Shown piece by piece: positions 10,292 through 21,691 of a DNA stretch of 26,264 bases. The notes beneath the pieces were generated by a model. It saw only the letters and a list, made by a program, of their open reading frames with translations. It searched no databases and was not told where the DNA came from. Position 1 is the stretch's first letter, and each line of letters starts with the position of its first letter. Position numbers and translations under genes: made by a program. Origin of the DNA: Larix sibirica (taxonomy: Eukaryota > Streptophyta > Pinopsida > Pinales > Pinaceae); contig NWUY0300004511.1 of assembly GCA_004151065.3 (NCBI GenBank), positions 83,208 to 109,471 on the forward strand, in the 5' to 3' direction.

Positions 10292-10764
10292 TAATTTATC
10301 ACTTATTGTTCTGTTTAGTTTATATGTTTTTTTTGTGTTTGTTATTAGTTTGCTCCATACAGGAATATTTCTAGAATCGGGTTATAGTTTGTTGAATGTT
10401 GAATGTTGAATGAATTATTTATTTGTATTTATTTAATAAAATATATTAATAAGTGTGAAATTTTTATGGGTGGAGAGTGTTTGATATGACTAATTTTATC
10501 ATTGCCACGAATTGAGGAAAATAAAATTAGAGCATGACTTTAAACTTACAAATGTAACATCTAAATATTTATGTATTAGTGGACTGACAATTAACATAAT
10601 GGTTAGGTTGACATGCATCAGAGTTGACAGGTCTGCAAGCTCGAGCTCTGTATCTAGCTGGTGCTTCTAGTCTTTTCTGTCTGTCTTGGCTTGTGTTGGA
10701 TACGGGGCAATTGCGTCTCCCGAGATGAGAGCAGCGTGAAGCACCTACGTGTTGGATATGGGGC
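10292..10764. other. Segment C, present only in the second copy
   Basis: About 473 bp between A' and B', against 16 bp between A and B. It holds AT-rich sequence and a 56-bp tandem pair starting GTGTTGGATA at 10693 and 10749 (second copy running into B'). No TIRs, LTR ends or target-site duplication are evident, so it looks more like material deleted from copy 1 than like an element inserted in copy 2. Both short frames here are unrecognised. Confidence 0.7.
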
Positions 10765-10803
10765 ACTGCACTTCGTAGGTGAGAGCATCGTGAAGCCTTG
10801 GGT
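10693..10803. repeat. 56-bp diverged tandem pair
   Basis: GTGTTGGATACGGGGCA (10693) and GTGTTGGATATGGGGCA (10749) head two units that also share GATGAGAGCAGCGTGAAG and GGTGAGAGCATCGTGAAG. The second unit spans the start of repeat B copy 2. Confidence 0.7.
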
Positions 10804-11971
10804 TGGGATCTTCATTCACCACGGTGTCGACAACCAACTTAAAACTACGAATTTTATAAGTCCCTCTTGTGGATATTGACAAGGATGGGGTTATGCAAGC
10901 AAGTATAGTAATTCTAGTAGCTCGAGCAGTGCTTTAGGTTCTTCTTGAAGCGGTATGGCAAACTGTTAAATCTACATTTCAATTGCATGTATTGGATCTA
11001 TCTGTACCCTTTGTTTTAGGGTGAAATATCTCATTTCAATAGTTGTTGTGCAACATTTTGATCTGGCTATATTTATCAACGATGCTACCTGCTTTGTTAA
11101 ATGAAATAATAACAAATGGGTTAATTTGTTTAAAATGTCCAGATTCTAAATTTGGGAGCTCGTCGAGGAGTGATTCAGATGTAGATGATGCACATTCCCT
11201 TGTTGTGCACTCCCTTGAAGTAGAGTCAAAGGCATCACCTAGAAGTTGAAGCAGATCTGAAGCTAAACATGGGTGAGTATGCATTTGAGTGCTCCATGCC
11301 TTGCACGACATACTAACAAATAACTCTAGCTAATATATCTGACCAAATGCCAATTTTGACAAGATTAACTTAATTTGCTTGCTAGGTTATCTACTAACAT
11401 CTTTATTTCCATGTTTTATGAAGCTGTATAATGTATTTTGTTTTAAGTTTTATTCTCTCAGGTATGTTTTAGCATTTACAAGGAGGGTCATGTTTTTCTG
11501 TTATTCCGAAAAAAAATAATCCAGTCAGAAAATAAAGCTTCAAGTTTGTGACCAATTTTAAAGAAAAGAGCAGTATTATAGGGTTTAATTACACTCGAGT
11601 TTGTTTATTCTTAGGTACCCTCATTAGACTTTCATGTAGATTTTTATTTAAATTGGAACTTGTGGCACAATCATTCCTTGTTTCAAACTTAAGCATGTAT
11701 GAACATGTAATTTAGGATGGAACTCAGAAGTGTAAATTAGTGCAATGATGCCTGCTACCAATGTTTTTTCTTTAGCTGATTTCACTAGGCTCCTTTTTGC
11801 TATAAATTAATGATGTGCCAGTTATAAGTATTAGTGTTCTGAAATAGGAAATGCATGTTCTATGATAATATTTAATACCCATCACCAACGTGGTTACTCA
11901 AATTTCATATCGCATGTATAACTGTTGATAGTTTCAACAACGGTTGTTTGGAGAGCTGTGTAATGGGATGA
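10765..11971. repeat. Repeat B, copy 2 (1207-bp direct duplication)
   Basis: Second copy of 8995-10201. It continues without a break into unique sequence (AACTTTATTTTC...), with an N at 11987. The continuation shows what the sequence after copy 1 would be expected to look like if the two copies were alleles. Confidence 0.95.
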
Positions 11972-13290
11972 AACTTTATTTTCAAANTTAATAATATTTT
12001 CCTCCTGTGAATTCTGAGATAACGCTTGTATTTTGAGAAAACTCGTCAGTCCTTGAGAAAAATTGTTGACTCTGAGTTGGATTGAAGGTACGAGTTCCGC
12101 AACGAGGGAATATGCCTATTGTTGAAAACTTGTGTGGAGGAGCACTTCGACCGTCCAATCTCGTCCTGAAAGTATTTACTTTCCTTCAGCACATGTTTTC
12201 TCTCTCAAAACATAGGAAAGAAGAAAGAAATTTAATGCTTTAAAGGAGGCAAAGTTCACAGATTTTCGTTCATATTCTTCTTCTTCCTTTTCTCATTCAT
12301 ATTACTTTAAATGCAAAAGATTAGATGTGATTCAACAAATTGTGATAAAGTTACCAGATTTAACGGTGAAATTTCCAAATTTAAGGAACAAAAAACAAGG
12401 TCAGAATTACTTGCCTCGAATTGTCGACCATGGGAGGAAATGCAGAAATGGAGGCGAGGTCCGGACCAGGATAGGTCTGTTGATCTTTAGCTTCTTCATG
12501 AAGAAACAGGCCGCAAAAAATTTAACTAAACCCTGAAAAATGTTGTTCAAATATGATTTTGAACCTCAATTTCGTCGAAACAGTTCCCTGTACCAAGCCA
12601 CATCGTTGTCGAGAATCTTTGTTTGGAGCTCTGTAAATATTTTCTCTTTATTTTTGGAAAATAATGTTCTGGCACTACTATAATATCTAGAATCCTCTGC
12701 TATGTAATATATTGATACATTTGCAGGTGCACTATCCCCTGTTATGTAATATATTGATACATTTGCAGTTAAATGAGTGCAGCGTGAGAATGCTTATATT
12801 TTGGAAAATAGTGTAAATGCTAATTTTGTTTTTTAAAATCTCTTTGAATTAATTGTGCATGCTCCATTCTTAAAAATAAATACATAAAAATTAAGTTTTC
12901 TTTGATTTTGATTGCTTAGTAGGTGAATTCATTGTGATACTCAGTTCTTAGAAAAGGACAACATGAAGTTTTTGTGATTTAAATTGCTCATGGCCCTTGT
13001 ATGCTGATCTAACGAATCCGTTACTGAAAACATAATTCTGGCAATTGTTTAATGATTTGTTTGCAGCTTTTCTGCCAAAGTGACAACATTTAAGTTGCTT
13101 TCAAGTGACACTAGTAGCATTTAATATGATTTTCTGAGCAGTTTAGCTACACGATTCTTTTTCGGGCTACATTTAAGTAACTTTCATGAAGTTTCATACA
13201 ACTTATAGTCCAGAGCTTTGAGTATTTGTCTTCGAAAACTAACATAGGTATCTTGTATTTATTGAAATGTGACTCTGTAACCTAGGGAAA
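11972..13290. other. Spacer upstream of the GMC pseudogene, no gene recognised
   Basis: I looked for the N-terminal half of a GMC oxidoreductase (the GGGTAGC dinucleotide-binding motif, the GGGSxxN block) and did not find it. The 69-codon frame at 12327-12536 is unrecognised. The only structure seen is the 42-bp tandem pair near 12694-12768. Confidence 0.5.
12694..12768. repeat. 42-bp tandem pair ending in TTTGCAG
   Basis: The 26-bp block TATGTAATATATTGATACAT plus TTGCAG occurs at 12701-12726 and 12743-12768, and similar CTCTG/CCCTG bases precede each. Both copies end like plant 3' splice sites (TTTGCAG), but no exon follows that I can identify. Confidence 0.85.
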
Positions 13291-13297
13291 TGTGAAG

Positions 13298-13961
13298 ATG
13301 AAATCTTATGGCATCATGTACAAAGATGCAAAAGGACAGAAGCAAGGCCTACTTGAAAAAGGTAGGAGTGAAATCATAGTCTGGCAGGGCTCTCGGGACC
13401 CCCAGCTCCTGATGTGAGCGGAATTGGGCCAAGAGAACATCTAAAATCCATGGGCATCCCTTTGGCCTTGGATCAACCGTCGTAGGCCAAGGTATGGGCG
13501 ATAATCCAATGAATGCTATGTGCGTTCCTACCACACACCCAGTAGAGAAATCTCTTCTACAGTCGTTGGAATAACTAAATTTGGAACTATATAGAAGCAT
13601 CTGGTGGATTCGGCACCACCCCTCAATCCATAGGCAAGCATAAAGAAGTAATCTCACACATAGTAAGTATCCATTAATGAATTTAATAATAATTGAGGGA
13701 TCTTCTAATAATCGATGGTGATTTTTGTGAATGCATATCTCAAAAGGAAATTCGAAAGACAAAACTATGTGTTGTATTTGTAAGAATTTCAAGGGAACCT
13801 TCATCATGGAGAAGATAATGGGGCCACTTTCCAGAGGCCGACTCGTTCTGAAAACCACCAACATCGAAGACAATTCTCTGTCTACTTCAATGACTTTAAA
13901 GTGTTGAGTCCATCTTCAGGAGAAAAATCTCACAAATGTTGAAGATGCGCATAACTATTAA
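13298..13961 (+). pseudogene. GMC oxidoreductase pseudogene (HOTHEAD/mandelonitrile lyase-like), C-terminal part
   Basis: Plant GMC oxidoreductases of this group are FAD enzymes acting on alcohols or mandelonitrile, usually secreted. Here the C-terminal portion is readable in + strand pieces: SYGIMYKDAKG and GRSEIIV (13304-13381); SGIGPREHLKSMGIPLALDQ (from 13417, the GMC signature-2 SGIGP); VGQGMGDNPMN and PVEKSLLQ (from 13482); VGITKFGT (13565); IEASGGFGTTPQSIGKHKEV (13591); GTFIMEKIMGPLSRGRLVLK (13794); SVYFNDFKVLS (13877). At least five frameshifts and several stops separate these, so it is dead. A consensus GTAAGT at 13663 and the next block at about 13794 suggest an old intron was kept, so it is probably not a processed copy. 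The FAD-binding N-terminus and the final His/Asn catalytic region are absent. Which enzyme of the family it came from cannot be told. Confidence 0.88.
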
Positions 13962-14032
13962 AAGTTAATCAAGCGGTTAGTTTGGAAATTTGGTGTTGTT
14001 GCTTGTAGTTTAGTTGTGGTACATCCAAATTT

Positions 14033-14102
14033 CAAATGGTGTTCATTTTGCTATTTGTGGTACTATCAATATATCAAATGGTGTTCATTTTGCATTTGTT
14101 TT
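14033..14102. repeat. Short direct repeat, about 23 bp
   Basis: TTCAAATGGTGTTCATTTTGC and TATCAAATGGTGTTCATTTTGC lie about 45 bp apart, just before the larger tandem arrays. A minor feature. Confidence 0.7.
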
Positions 14103-14167
14103 TATTGTTGTTGAGTTTTCTAGTTTCACTGAGATAGTTGTGTCCAAACTTACTTACACTTGTGGCT

Positions 14168-14550
14168 AGATTTATACATTTTAATTAATGTATAAGACCC
14201 TTCTCTCACTTTCCTACCATGTGCAATGGATAGATTTGTACATTTTCATTAATGTATAAGACCCTTCTTTCACTTTCCTACCATGTGAATTGTTGGAGAA
14301 AAAAACAATTCCCTCTTTTTTCTCCATGTGTGTGATTAAGTATTATTATTGTTTTATCACTTTCCTACCATGTGCATTGTTGGAAATATAGATAAAAAAC
14401 CATTCTCTCTTTTCTCTCCATGTGTGTGACTAATTATTATTATCATTTTATCACTTTCCTACCAATGTGCATTGTTAGAGATATAGATACAAGAACCATT
14501 CCTCATTTTCTCTCCATGTGTGTGACTAAATATTATTATTGTTTTATCAT
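14168..14550. repeat. Compound tandem repeats: 64-bp pair, then three units of 87-97 bp
   Basis: AGATTT(A/G)TACATTTT starts units at 14168 and 14232 (period 64), each ending CACTTTCCTACCATGTG. From there, units starting CACTTTCCTACC at 14271, 14358 and 14452 share TTCTCTCCATGTGTGTGA and TATTATTATTGTTTTATCA. The last unit fades near 14550. The two arrays share their joint, so the 64-bp pair probably arose within the first larger unit or the reverse. The frame at 14420-14611 is repeat sequence, not a gene. Confidence 0.9.
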
Positions 14551-16430
14551 TTTTGTTGTGATTTCTCCATTAAATAATACATTATTATTTTGTTGTGGCT
14601 TTGAGGTGTGAGTATTGGATGACACAGGAACTTCTTTTATTTCTCTTTCCACTAGCAAATAATTATTAGGCCGTCTTATAGGAACAAAATATTTCTCGTT
14701 GTTTGATTTTTGAGTTTAGTATACAAAGGTTGAATTGTACAAGTCTGTGAGTATTGCAGTGTTACAATTCCTAGTTATGCCATCTTGCTAAAAGCATATG
14801 AATTCTATTATATTGGATTACAAAGGATTGAAGAGTATAACTAAATTCTATGCTTAACTATACATGGTTAGTTGTAACTCCTTAATCAATGATTCTACAA
14901 TTCACCTTAATGAATGATTCTACAATTTTTGTATTGTATCTTTATCATTTTTATTACCCAATAAATTTACCTGGATGTGCTTTAATGGTGTAACTCATAT
15001 TCATGAGCTTAGGGAGCTAAGTAGATATAGCCTCATGCCATATTCATTGAGATAATTATGTATAATAATTTGAAAATTTTATACATATATTATTTGAATG
15101 GGGTATGATGTCTTGGTACTTAGCTTATGGTACAACATTTTGATTTGTTTTAAAAGATTATGCTATATGTGCGTGTTTTTGGAATTTTGAGGATTTTTTT
15201 TTTAACTCCGCTCAAAGAGTGGATAACAATGAATTTGATATACAAAAATCTATGTGCTCTCGATCATTTGGCAATAGAATTTCTTTCGTTTTCTATGCAA
15301 ATCTTAAGACTACTAATACATTAAACTCCATATCACATTGTATTAATACTTTGTCTGTACCTCAGTATGAAACTATGAAGATGATTTCCAAATTTATTTT
15401 ATAATTTGGTTTGCTAATTAAGCATTAAAGTTCACATTCTTCTTCTATTATATGTTGATGTCATATTGATGTCTACCCATATCAAATGCTCCCGACACAA
15501 CCTAATGAGTCTAATACATATCCAGTTCGCATTGTGCAAAGGGATACATGGCTAAATTAAGTAGTATAGGGTTTCAACTTATCGATGCATGGTTTTGATA
15601 AAGTTTTTACAATTTTGTTGGTGGATGAACAATATGGGCTTGAATCTTTTCAATGGTTTTGTTTCATGATACTATGATTCTTTCTGCACTAATAATTGAT
15701 ATTTATACTATATTTGAAGTTTATTTAATTTGGGATCTTTGTTGTATTGATAAAAAAACATAGCACGCATAGAGTTATTAAAGCCGCGGCCACAATTTCT
15801 ATATTTCTATAGCTTTTTTCTTGAAACAATAGTTGTTAGCAACTGCGGGGACATTGCCACCTCCTGCCTCTTGTTTGGTAAATAAAATAAGGGTATAGCT
15901 TTGCTTTAATCCTTGTAAGAAGATAAACCATTTTCAATGATGTACATATATACTTCCTAGGAACTTGGTTTATTTTATCATAATAAATGACATAAAGAAT
16001 AAAAACACCTTTCTCATTTTCAAATATTAAAGATATAATATTAAAATCTTTCTTGAAAACCTAGATATAATATAACTATCTTTTAGAATATTATTATTTA
16101 TGTCATCAATTTTGATAGCCACAAAACATAAATCAAAGTATAATTTAATTATAAAAGAAATATCATATATTTTGACTCATCTCAATTGGAAAATTATCCA
16201 ACACATAATGTAATTTGTCCTTTATTTGTGTTAAGATACAAATAAACCACTTAATGAACAAATTTTGCAAAGTTCATTTCATAAGCAGAAAGCCAAGACT
16301 CTTTATATAGTGCCTAAGAGACACACCCATGATATAGGATATGACCCTAGCTCATAATAAATATTATAAATAATAATTTAAAATATGTTCATTATTCCAA
16401 ATGTTGAATATACCTTCTTAATCATATGTT
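14551..16430. other. AT-rich spacer, no gene recognised
   Basis: No family resemblance in any frame I read. A small direct repeat AATGATTCTACAATT occurs near 14887 and 14911. A short less AT-rich patch near 15780-15890 (with AAAGCCGCGGCC) stands out but could not be assigned. Confidence 0.5.
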
Positions 16431-16438
16431 GTTTACTA

Positions 16439-16704
16439 AGTTTGATATTCATTATTGACATCGATGATAAATTTATACATATAATATTTAGAATGCATAC
16501 ATGAAAAATGCAATATATATATATATATTAATTACAATAAAAATTAATCATAACAAGTGAAATGTCACTTAGTTTGATCTTCATTATTGACAATGACATT
16601 GATAATAAATTTATACATGTAATATTTGGAATGCATACTTGAAAATTGCAATATATATATTCTAACTACAATAAAAAATTATCACAAGAAGTGAAATGTC
16701 ACTT
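16439..16704. repeat. 132-bp tandem repeat, two copies
   Basis: AGTTTGATATTCATTATTGAC at 16439 recurs as AGTTTGATCTTCATTATTGAC at 16571. Both copies end GTGAAATGTCACTT (16557-16570, 16691-16704). Each contains AAATTTATACAT, GAATGCATAC and a TA run, which is longer in copy 1. Confidence 0.92.
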
Positions 16705-17056
16705 TAATAAATTAATTCTCCAAAACTTTCAATTTTTTAGATTATATAGATATCCTACAATAATAAATCAATCCCCTTCATAGGTTAAAAAACTAACAAA
16801 ATCACACATGGAAGGTGGGAAATCACCCTCGCCATTATCACCTTCACCATCATACCCATTGAAATTCTTGGCCCCTTTGTTTCGGTGAAGGGCGTGGTTG
16901 TACAAGATCATAAACACAATATCCAGATTGCACATGCTATTTTTAGGAATCCAAAGTCAACTAGAGACAAATACATATAGAAAAAGGGTTAAGGAAGCCA
17001 ACAAAGGAATCTAATGGATGTGATCCCTGGTTTTGAGGATGTAATATGGTGAAACA

Positions 17057-17263
17057 TTGCATGCATTTGAAGGAGAAACGAAGGATAAAGCAGTGGACAT
17101 TAATGCTACTGCCTATAACTATATAGTTAATGGTCATAGAATTTGGATGAGTTTTCATGTAGGAAAGTATATTGTAGAAAATGTAAAGGATACAACTAGA
17201 GAAAGGGTTGGTTGGTTGTTGGATCTTTGGTTGGTCAATGTTGTTAGTTGTTCCTACTGCTAG
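17057..17263 (+). other. Unrecognised 68-codon open frame, weakly LEA-like wording
   Basis: The frame contains GETKDKAVDINATAYNY and VENVKDTTRERVGWLLD. Lys/Asp/Thr-rich words such as VKDTTRERVG are reminiscent of group-3 LEA (late embryogenesis abundant) 11-residue repeats. The resemblance is loose, the hydrophobic tail (WLLDLWLVNVVSCSYC) does not fit LEA, and there is no promoter or exon context. It may be a fragment of a decayed gene or chance. Confidence 0.15.
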
Positions 17264-18768
17264 TTGTGCCTAGATTATATGTAACCCATTGAACTGTGAT
17301 GTAAGACAATGCTATAATAATGTATCTATTTGTGTTGGAAGTTAATGGAATAAGTCCCCCTCATTCAAATTAATCAAATGTATCCTTAATATGATATATG
17401 TTGATCACGTTTATTTATAATATCATGTGATTACCGATGTTTTTTTTCATTGTAATTTATTCTACTTTCAATGTAATTTTGTGCATGGATTGATGGTTAA
17501 TATGGTGAAGTAGATATACTTGTGGTTTCACATTTCATTTATTAACATCCTTTATTAATTAGAAGTCTTGAATATGAAGCTCAAGTGAGATCTTCCATGT
17601 CCCGAGTAAGTGATATGTTGGTGTTGGAAAATAACCCTTTTGTTTGAAACCTCCTTATATCTTGCTTTGCATATTGAGGTAAAAATTAGTTCCATTGTTG
17701 GGACACAACAATGATATGTTTGGGGTTTCAATAATATGATGGATCAACTCACAAACAAATATTTGCAAGACTAGTTCATAAACAATTCAATCTCTTCATA
17801 AAGCAAAAAGCTTCATTGAAAGAATGGATTACACAAATGTTCAAGTTTCAGCTCTGATATGATGAAGTATATGATATCTTTTGGGTTTACTTCTTGACGA
17901 GTCTATACATATGGTTGTGAATGTCCAAAGATAATTTGAGGTATTATTAGAGGGATGTGAAGGATGGTACTTGGAATACTCAAAACTTGATAGCACTACA
18001 ACGATATAATAATCTTGTAGTGAGGGTTGTGGTGGATTAAGGATACCTTGGATGGATATGTTGTGAATTTTGTAGTAGATTTTTGTTAGTTACGATTCAG
18101 GGATGAGAAATTTTTTATGAAGAAACAGTGTGGGAAGTTCATAAGGGAGATACTCACTTGTATTAAGATGTTTATAGTGGAGGAGTAAAGGATACCTTTT
18201 ACTCTATCAAACATCACAATATTGATTCTTACACTGAAGGATGGATGGAATGGTTATGGAAAGGTTGAATCCCTAAAGGAAGAAGGTACCATAAAGGATG
18301 TACAATCCTAAGGATGATTAGAGATAACCTTGAAACATGCAATAGTTGACCATTTTTGGTTGAATAAGATGCAAATGATCCTAAACCCTATGAAGTGTTG
18401 TAGAAAGAGATGATATATAAGGGGAGTAAGGATTCTAATTTGAAGGAACTTGAGAGTCTAAGAAAAGAGAGGATAAAAATTTGGTTGGTGGTTTAGAGAG
18501 AGAAGGTTGATACTAGAGGATATTCTAGCTAATAAAAAATAGAGTGGAGCGACATCCATAAGATTTAAAAGAAAATAGGAAGATTCCCAACAAGTTGATG
18601 TGGGTGTGCAAACTTAATAGTTGGATATGTTGCAATAGGGGGTTTCATCCGAAGAGAACTTTGATGATCCCTTAAACAAGAGATTGGTTGTGGAAGTGCA
18701 ATCCAATAATGTGCTTGTATATGTGTCCTAGTTGTTAGGAGAGGAAGAGGTATAGGTATCACACATGG
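17264..18768. other. Spacer with no recognised gene
   Basis: About 1.5 kb. The part at 18080-18490 is purine-rich and gives broken protein-like text on the + strand (for example KDTFYSIKHHNIDSYTEGW). I could not place it in any family, and stops interrupt it. It could be the worn inside of the element whose LTR-like end follows at 18769. Confidence 0.4.
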
Positions 18769-19770
18769 TGTTAGGTCTTAGTTTTGTTCATTTTTGCATC
18801 GATTAGGATGGTTTCCTTTTGCTAATCAATTTCCCATTTTACCTTGTTTTGTCCAATTTTCCCTATAATCCATTACTTTTGTGTGGTTATCAATATAAAT
18901 CCTTAACAAGGTAAATTTTCCAACTTTTGCATGATTTCTTGTGTTTCAGCCATGCATTTTGAAGATGGATATGATCATGGACTAATAGCCTCTGGATGTC
19001 CTTATCCTTTTGGTTTCATGGGTGTGTAAATGTAGGACTACAAGTAAAACAAGCTCAAGTATTGGAATGACCAGATGGAAGACTGCTAGCAGATCGCTAC
19101 CGGAAGTAGCTACTCCAGTAGCTCGCATGTGTTGAAGAAACTCATGATCACTACCAGATGAATTCTGGGTCGCTACTCGTATCCTTTGTTATGGGATTTC
19201 TCTCGTGCACAGGAAATGCCTGATCGCTATCGGACTGCCTAGCGAATGCAACAACGTGTCAGTTGAGATGTTCTAATCATTTGGATCTAGATTGATGATA
19301 TGGATTTCGTTCCAGTCATATTTGGAATGGTATTTGTCCTGTTGGCATGGTTGGGATCCACGTTGAATGATTTTATCCATAAATAACTAATGTTCAACCA
19401 TTCAACCCATATTGGCATAGATATGATTTTCTCTGCAATTATTTCATGCTCCAACTCATGAAATTATTAAGGACCAATTAGCATTAATTTAGTTATGATA
19501 TTTTCTCTATTGCAAGCATGAAATTCCATGTAAATCTCCTATGCTCTGTTTTTGCGTAATCAAGACCCACACCTTTTGAATCTCCGTTTGTAATCTGACT
19601 TCCATATAATGTAATGCTCTAATCGCTAAGGGGGGAAGTCAGTCAATAAGATAGCCCTATTCATTATATTTTATAATGCTACATAATTAATAAAATAATC
19701 TTATCGATTATCAACTTGTGAGTGCACTTCATCTTGTAGCACATCCAGTCAAGAGGAGTCAAGAGGAAGA
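18769..19770. mobile_element. LTR-like sequence, possibly a solo or 3' LTR; boundaries unsure
   Basis: The block starts TGTTAGGTCTTAG after a purine-rich stretch (AGGAGAGGAAGAGG, 18737-18750) that could be a polypurine tract. Within it are base-composition shifts typical of LTRs, a repeated motif GATCGCTACCGGA/GATCGCTATCGGA near 19094 and 19223, and AATAAAATAA near 19689. A matching second LTR, PBS or target-site duplication is not seen, and the 3' limit is arbitrary. Confidence 0.25.
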
Positions 19771-20079
19771 GGACCCCAGATCTAGTTGTAAGTGTGTTTG
19801 TGTGATTTCCATTTCCATCAATTCAATTCATGTTATTTACTATTAGATTAAATTTAACATCTTTGAGTGCTTTCTTGAATATTTAAGTATTTGCAGTTGA
19901 TTGCACTTTTACTTTCTGCAAGTATGTTGCTTGGATTTCAGGGATCCCTTGGTGTCCATTTTTTGAAAGATTATTAACCAGAGAAATCCACAAGCATTCT
20001 AATAGACCAAAATACCTGAATATATGATCTTTCAACCATCTGGTTTTACTTCCATGCACAATGTGGTTTGATGCATCTT

Positions 20080-20600
20080 CTTGATCAGATACATAAGCAT
20101 ATTTTGTTACTAAATACTTTGATAATACTAACAATTGCTGCAGAGATCACTGTTTTAATCTTGAAAGCTGGTTGTTAGGTATACACAAAGTAAATTCATC
20201 CAATTTGCTAGTAATTGACTAAGGAGTTTTTTATGTGAGTTATTCTTTTCCCATTTAGTTTGGTTACAAAGATAAATTTGTTCCCTGAACATTGTGATAA
20301 TGTTGAACAACCCTCAAGATTAACCTTGAAATCTGGAGTGTGATTATTTAAGCATAGACTCAGTGAATTCATCCAACCTATTTGGTATTTCATTAAGGAT
20401 ATTAGCAAGTGTGATAGATATAGGAACAATTGAGCTTGGTTATGTACTTCTACTTGATTTGGTTACAAGAGGTATGGTTGTTTCTTAGCCACTCTAATAA
20501 TGTTAGAAATCCTTGTACTTATCATTGTTTGTAAATTTCAGAGTGTGATTGTTCAACATATACATAGTGAATCTCATCCAACCTACCTAGTACCTCATTG
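20080..20600. repeat. Three diverged direct repeats, spacing 173-204 bp
   Basis: AGT(A/G)AAT(T/C)(C)TCATCCAA-type blocks sit at about 20189, 20362 and 20566. TTGGTTACAA lies at 20260 and 20459. A block resembling TGATAATGTTGAACAACC recurs near 20297 and 20496. Minus-strand frames within the array have words such as RLDEF and GCSTLSQCSGNKF that faintly recall leucine-rich repeats, but the period does not match a 24-residue repeat. Confidence 0.6.
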
Positions 20601-21691
20601 AGTATACTACTAGTTTACCTACTTTATATTTAACTACCTATTCTTGCATATAATTTATCGGCATCATACAAGCTTACGAGCTCCCTGGTTGAAAATTTAA
20701 ATGTAGAATTAATCAAGCAATTGATTTTCCCAACACATGGTACATCCAAAAGGTAGTGAAGTCATCCTGATATAGACACCACTCCTTGTGCATTCCAACC
20801 TGACCGAGGTAACTATTGTAAATTCTCTTGATTCTAGTTTGGTTGTGCAATATGCTAGTCCAAAGGGATTGGGAAGTTTGGTAAGTAACATTGGAATCCA
20901 ATTTGAATAGGAATGGGGATACAATTAGTAATAATAATCCAATCAATAGTACTAGTTTTTTTTCAATTAGAAGTTGGAACTTGTTAATTCATTCATATGC
21001 AAATTGATAATATGGATGGTGTAATGAACCTATTTTTTTTAAATAAACCAAATAAAATTATTAAATTAAACATGTCTATAGAATTGTTAACTTAAACATG
21101 TCTCAATACATCTATCACCTATCAATATTCTTAAATGACTTGCCACTAATGTTTACTTATTCCCTCTTATACATAAGATCCATGGTAGGGATTTTCTGGT
21201 TAGAGTTGTATATATAGCATATAAAACCTTATTGTTCTTTGTTAAGAGAAGTGTTTACATCCTTCCTGGTATTTAGTTTATCATGGTGTACATCAACCTT
21301 ATGTAATGGAAAATACAACCCTTTTATTTACATCAACTTTATGTGATGATGTTGGAGGAGCCTAATCGATGAGTCAACTAGGTCCTCCCAACAGACCACC
21401 TAATGGTTGGCCTAGTCTATTCAAGTTGGTTAGGTTGACTAGCAAATAGTTATACAGTTACAACTGTCTAATCGATTATATACTCATATATATATATGTT
21501 GTTGAGCCATGATGATATAGAGATGATTATCCACATTTTGTACATTATGGTCTGTTAATATAATAGAATACTTGCTACTGGTGTGACCATTACTCTTGTT
21601 CCTTTATGTTTGTTTGTTCTCATATTGATTATCTATTATAATGCACTACTGGAAACCTAATGTAATCCCATAGATTACAACATTGAATAAA

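Noticed and set aside
13349-13873. 174-codon minus-strand open frame
   Set aside because: It is the antisense of the GMC-oxidoreductase relic. The + strand reads as family protein in several pieces, the minus strand as nothing known.
20080-20600. Leucine-rich-repeat protein on the minus strand
   Set aside because: Words such as RLDEF and GCSTLSQ are suggestive, but the DNA period (173-204 bp) does not fit an LRR unit and frames are full of stops.
21350-21645. Possible 296-bp solo LTR (TGTTGGAGGAG ... TATAATGCA)
   Set aside because: It begins TG and ends CA, but flanking bases GATGA and CTACT do not form a target-site duplication, and no PBS or polypurine tract is present.
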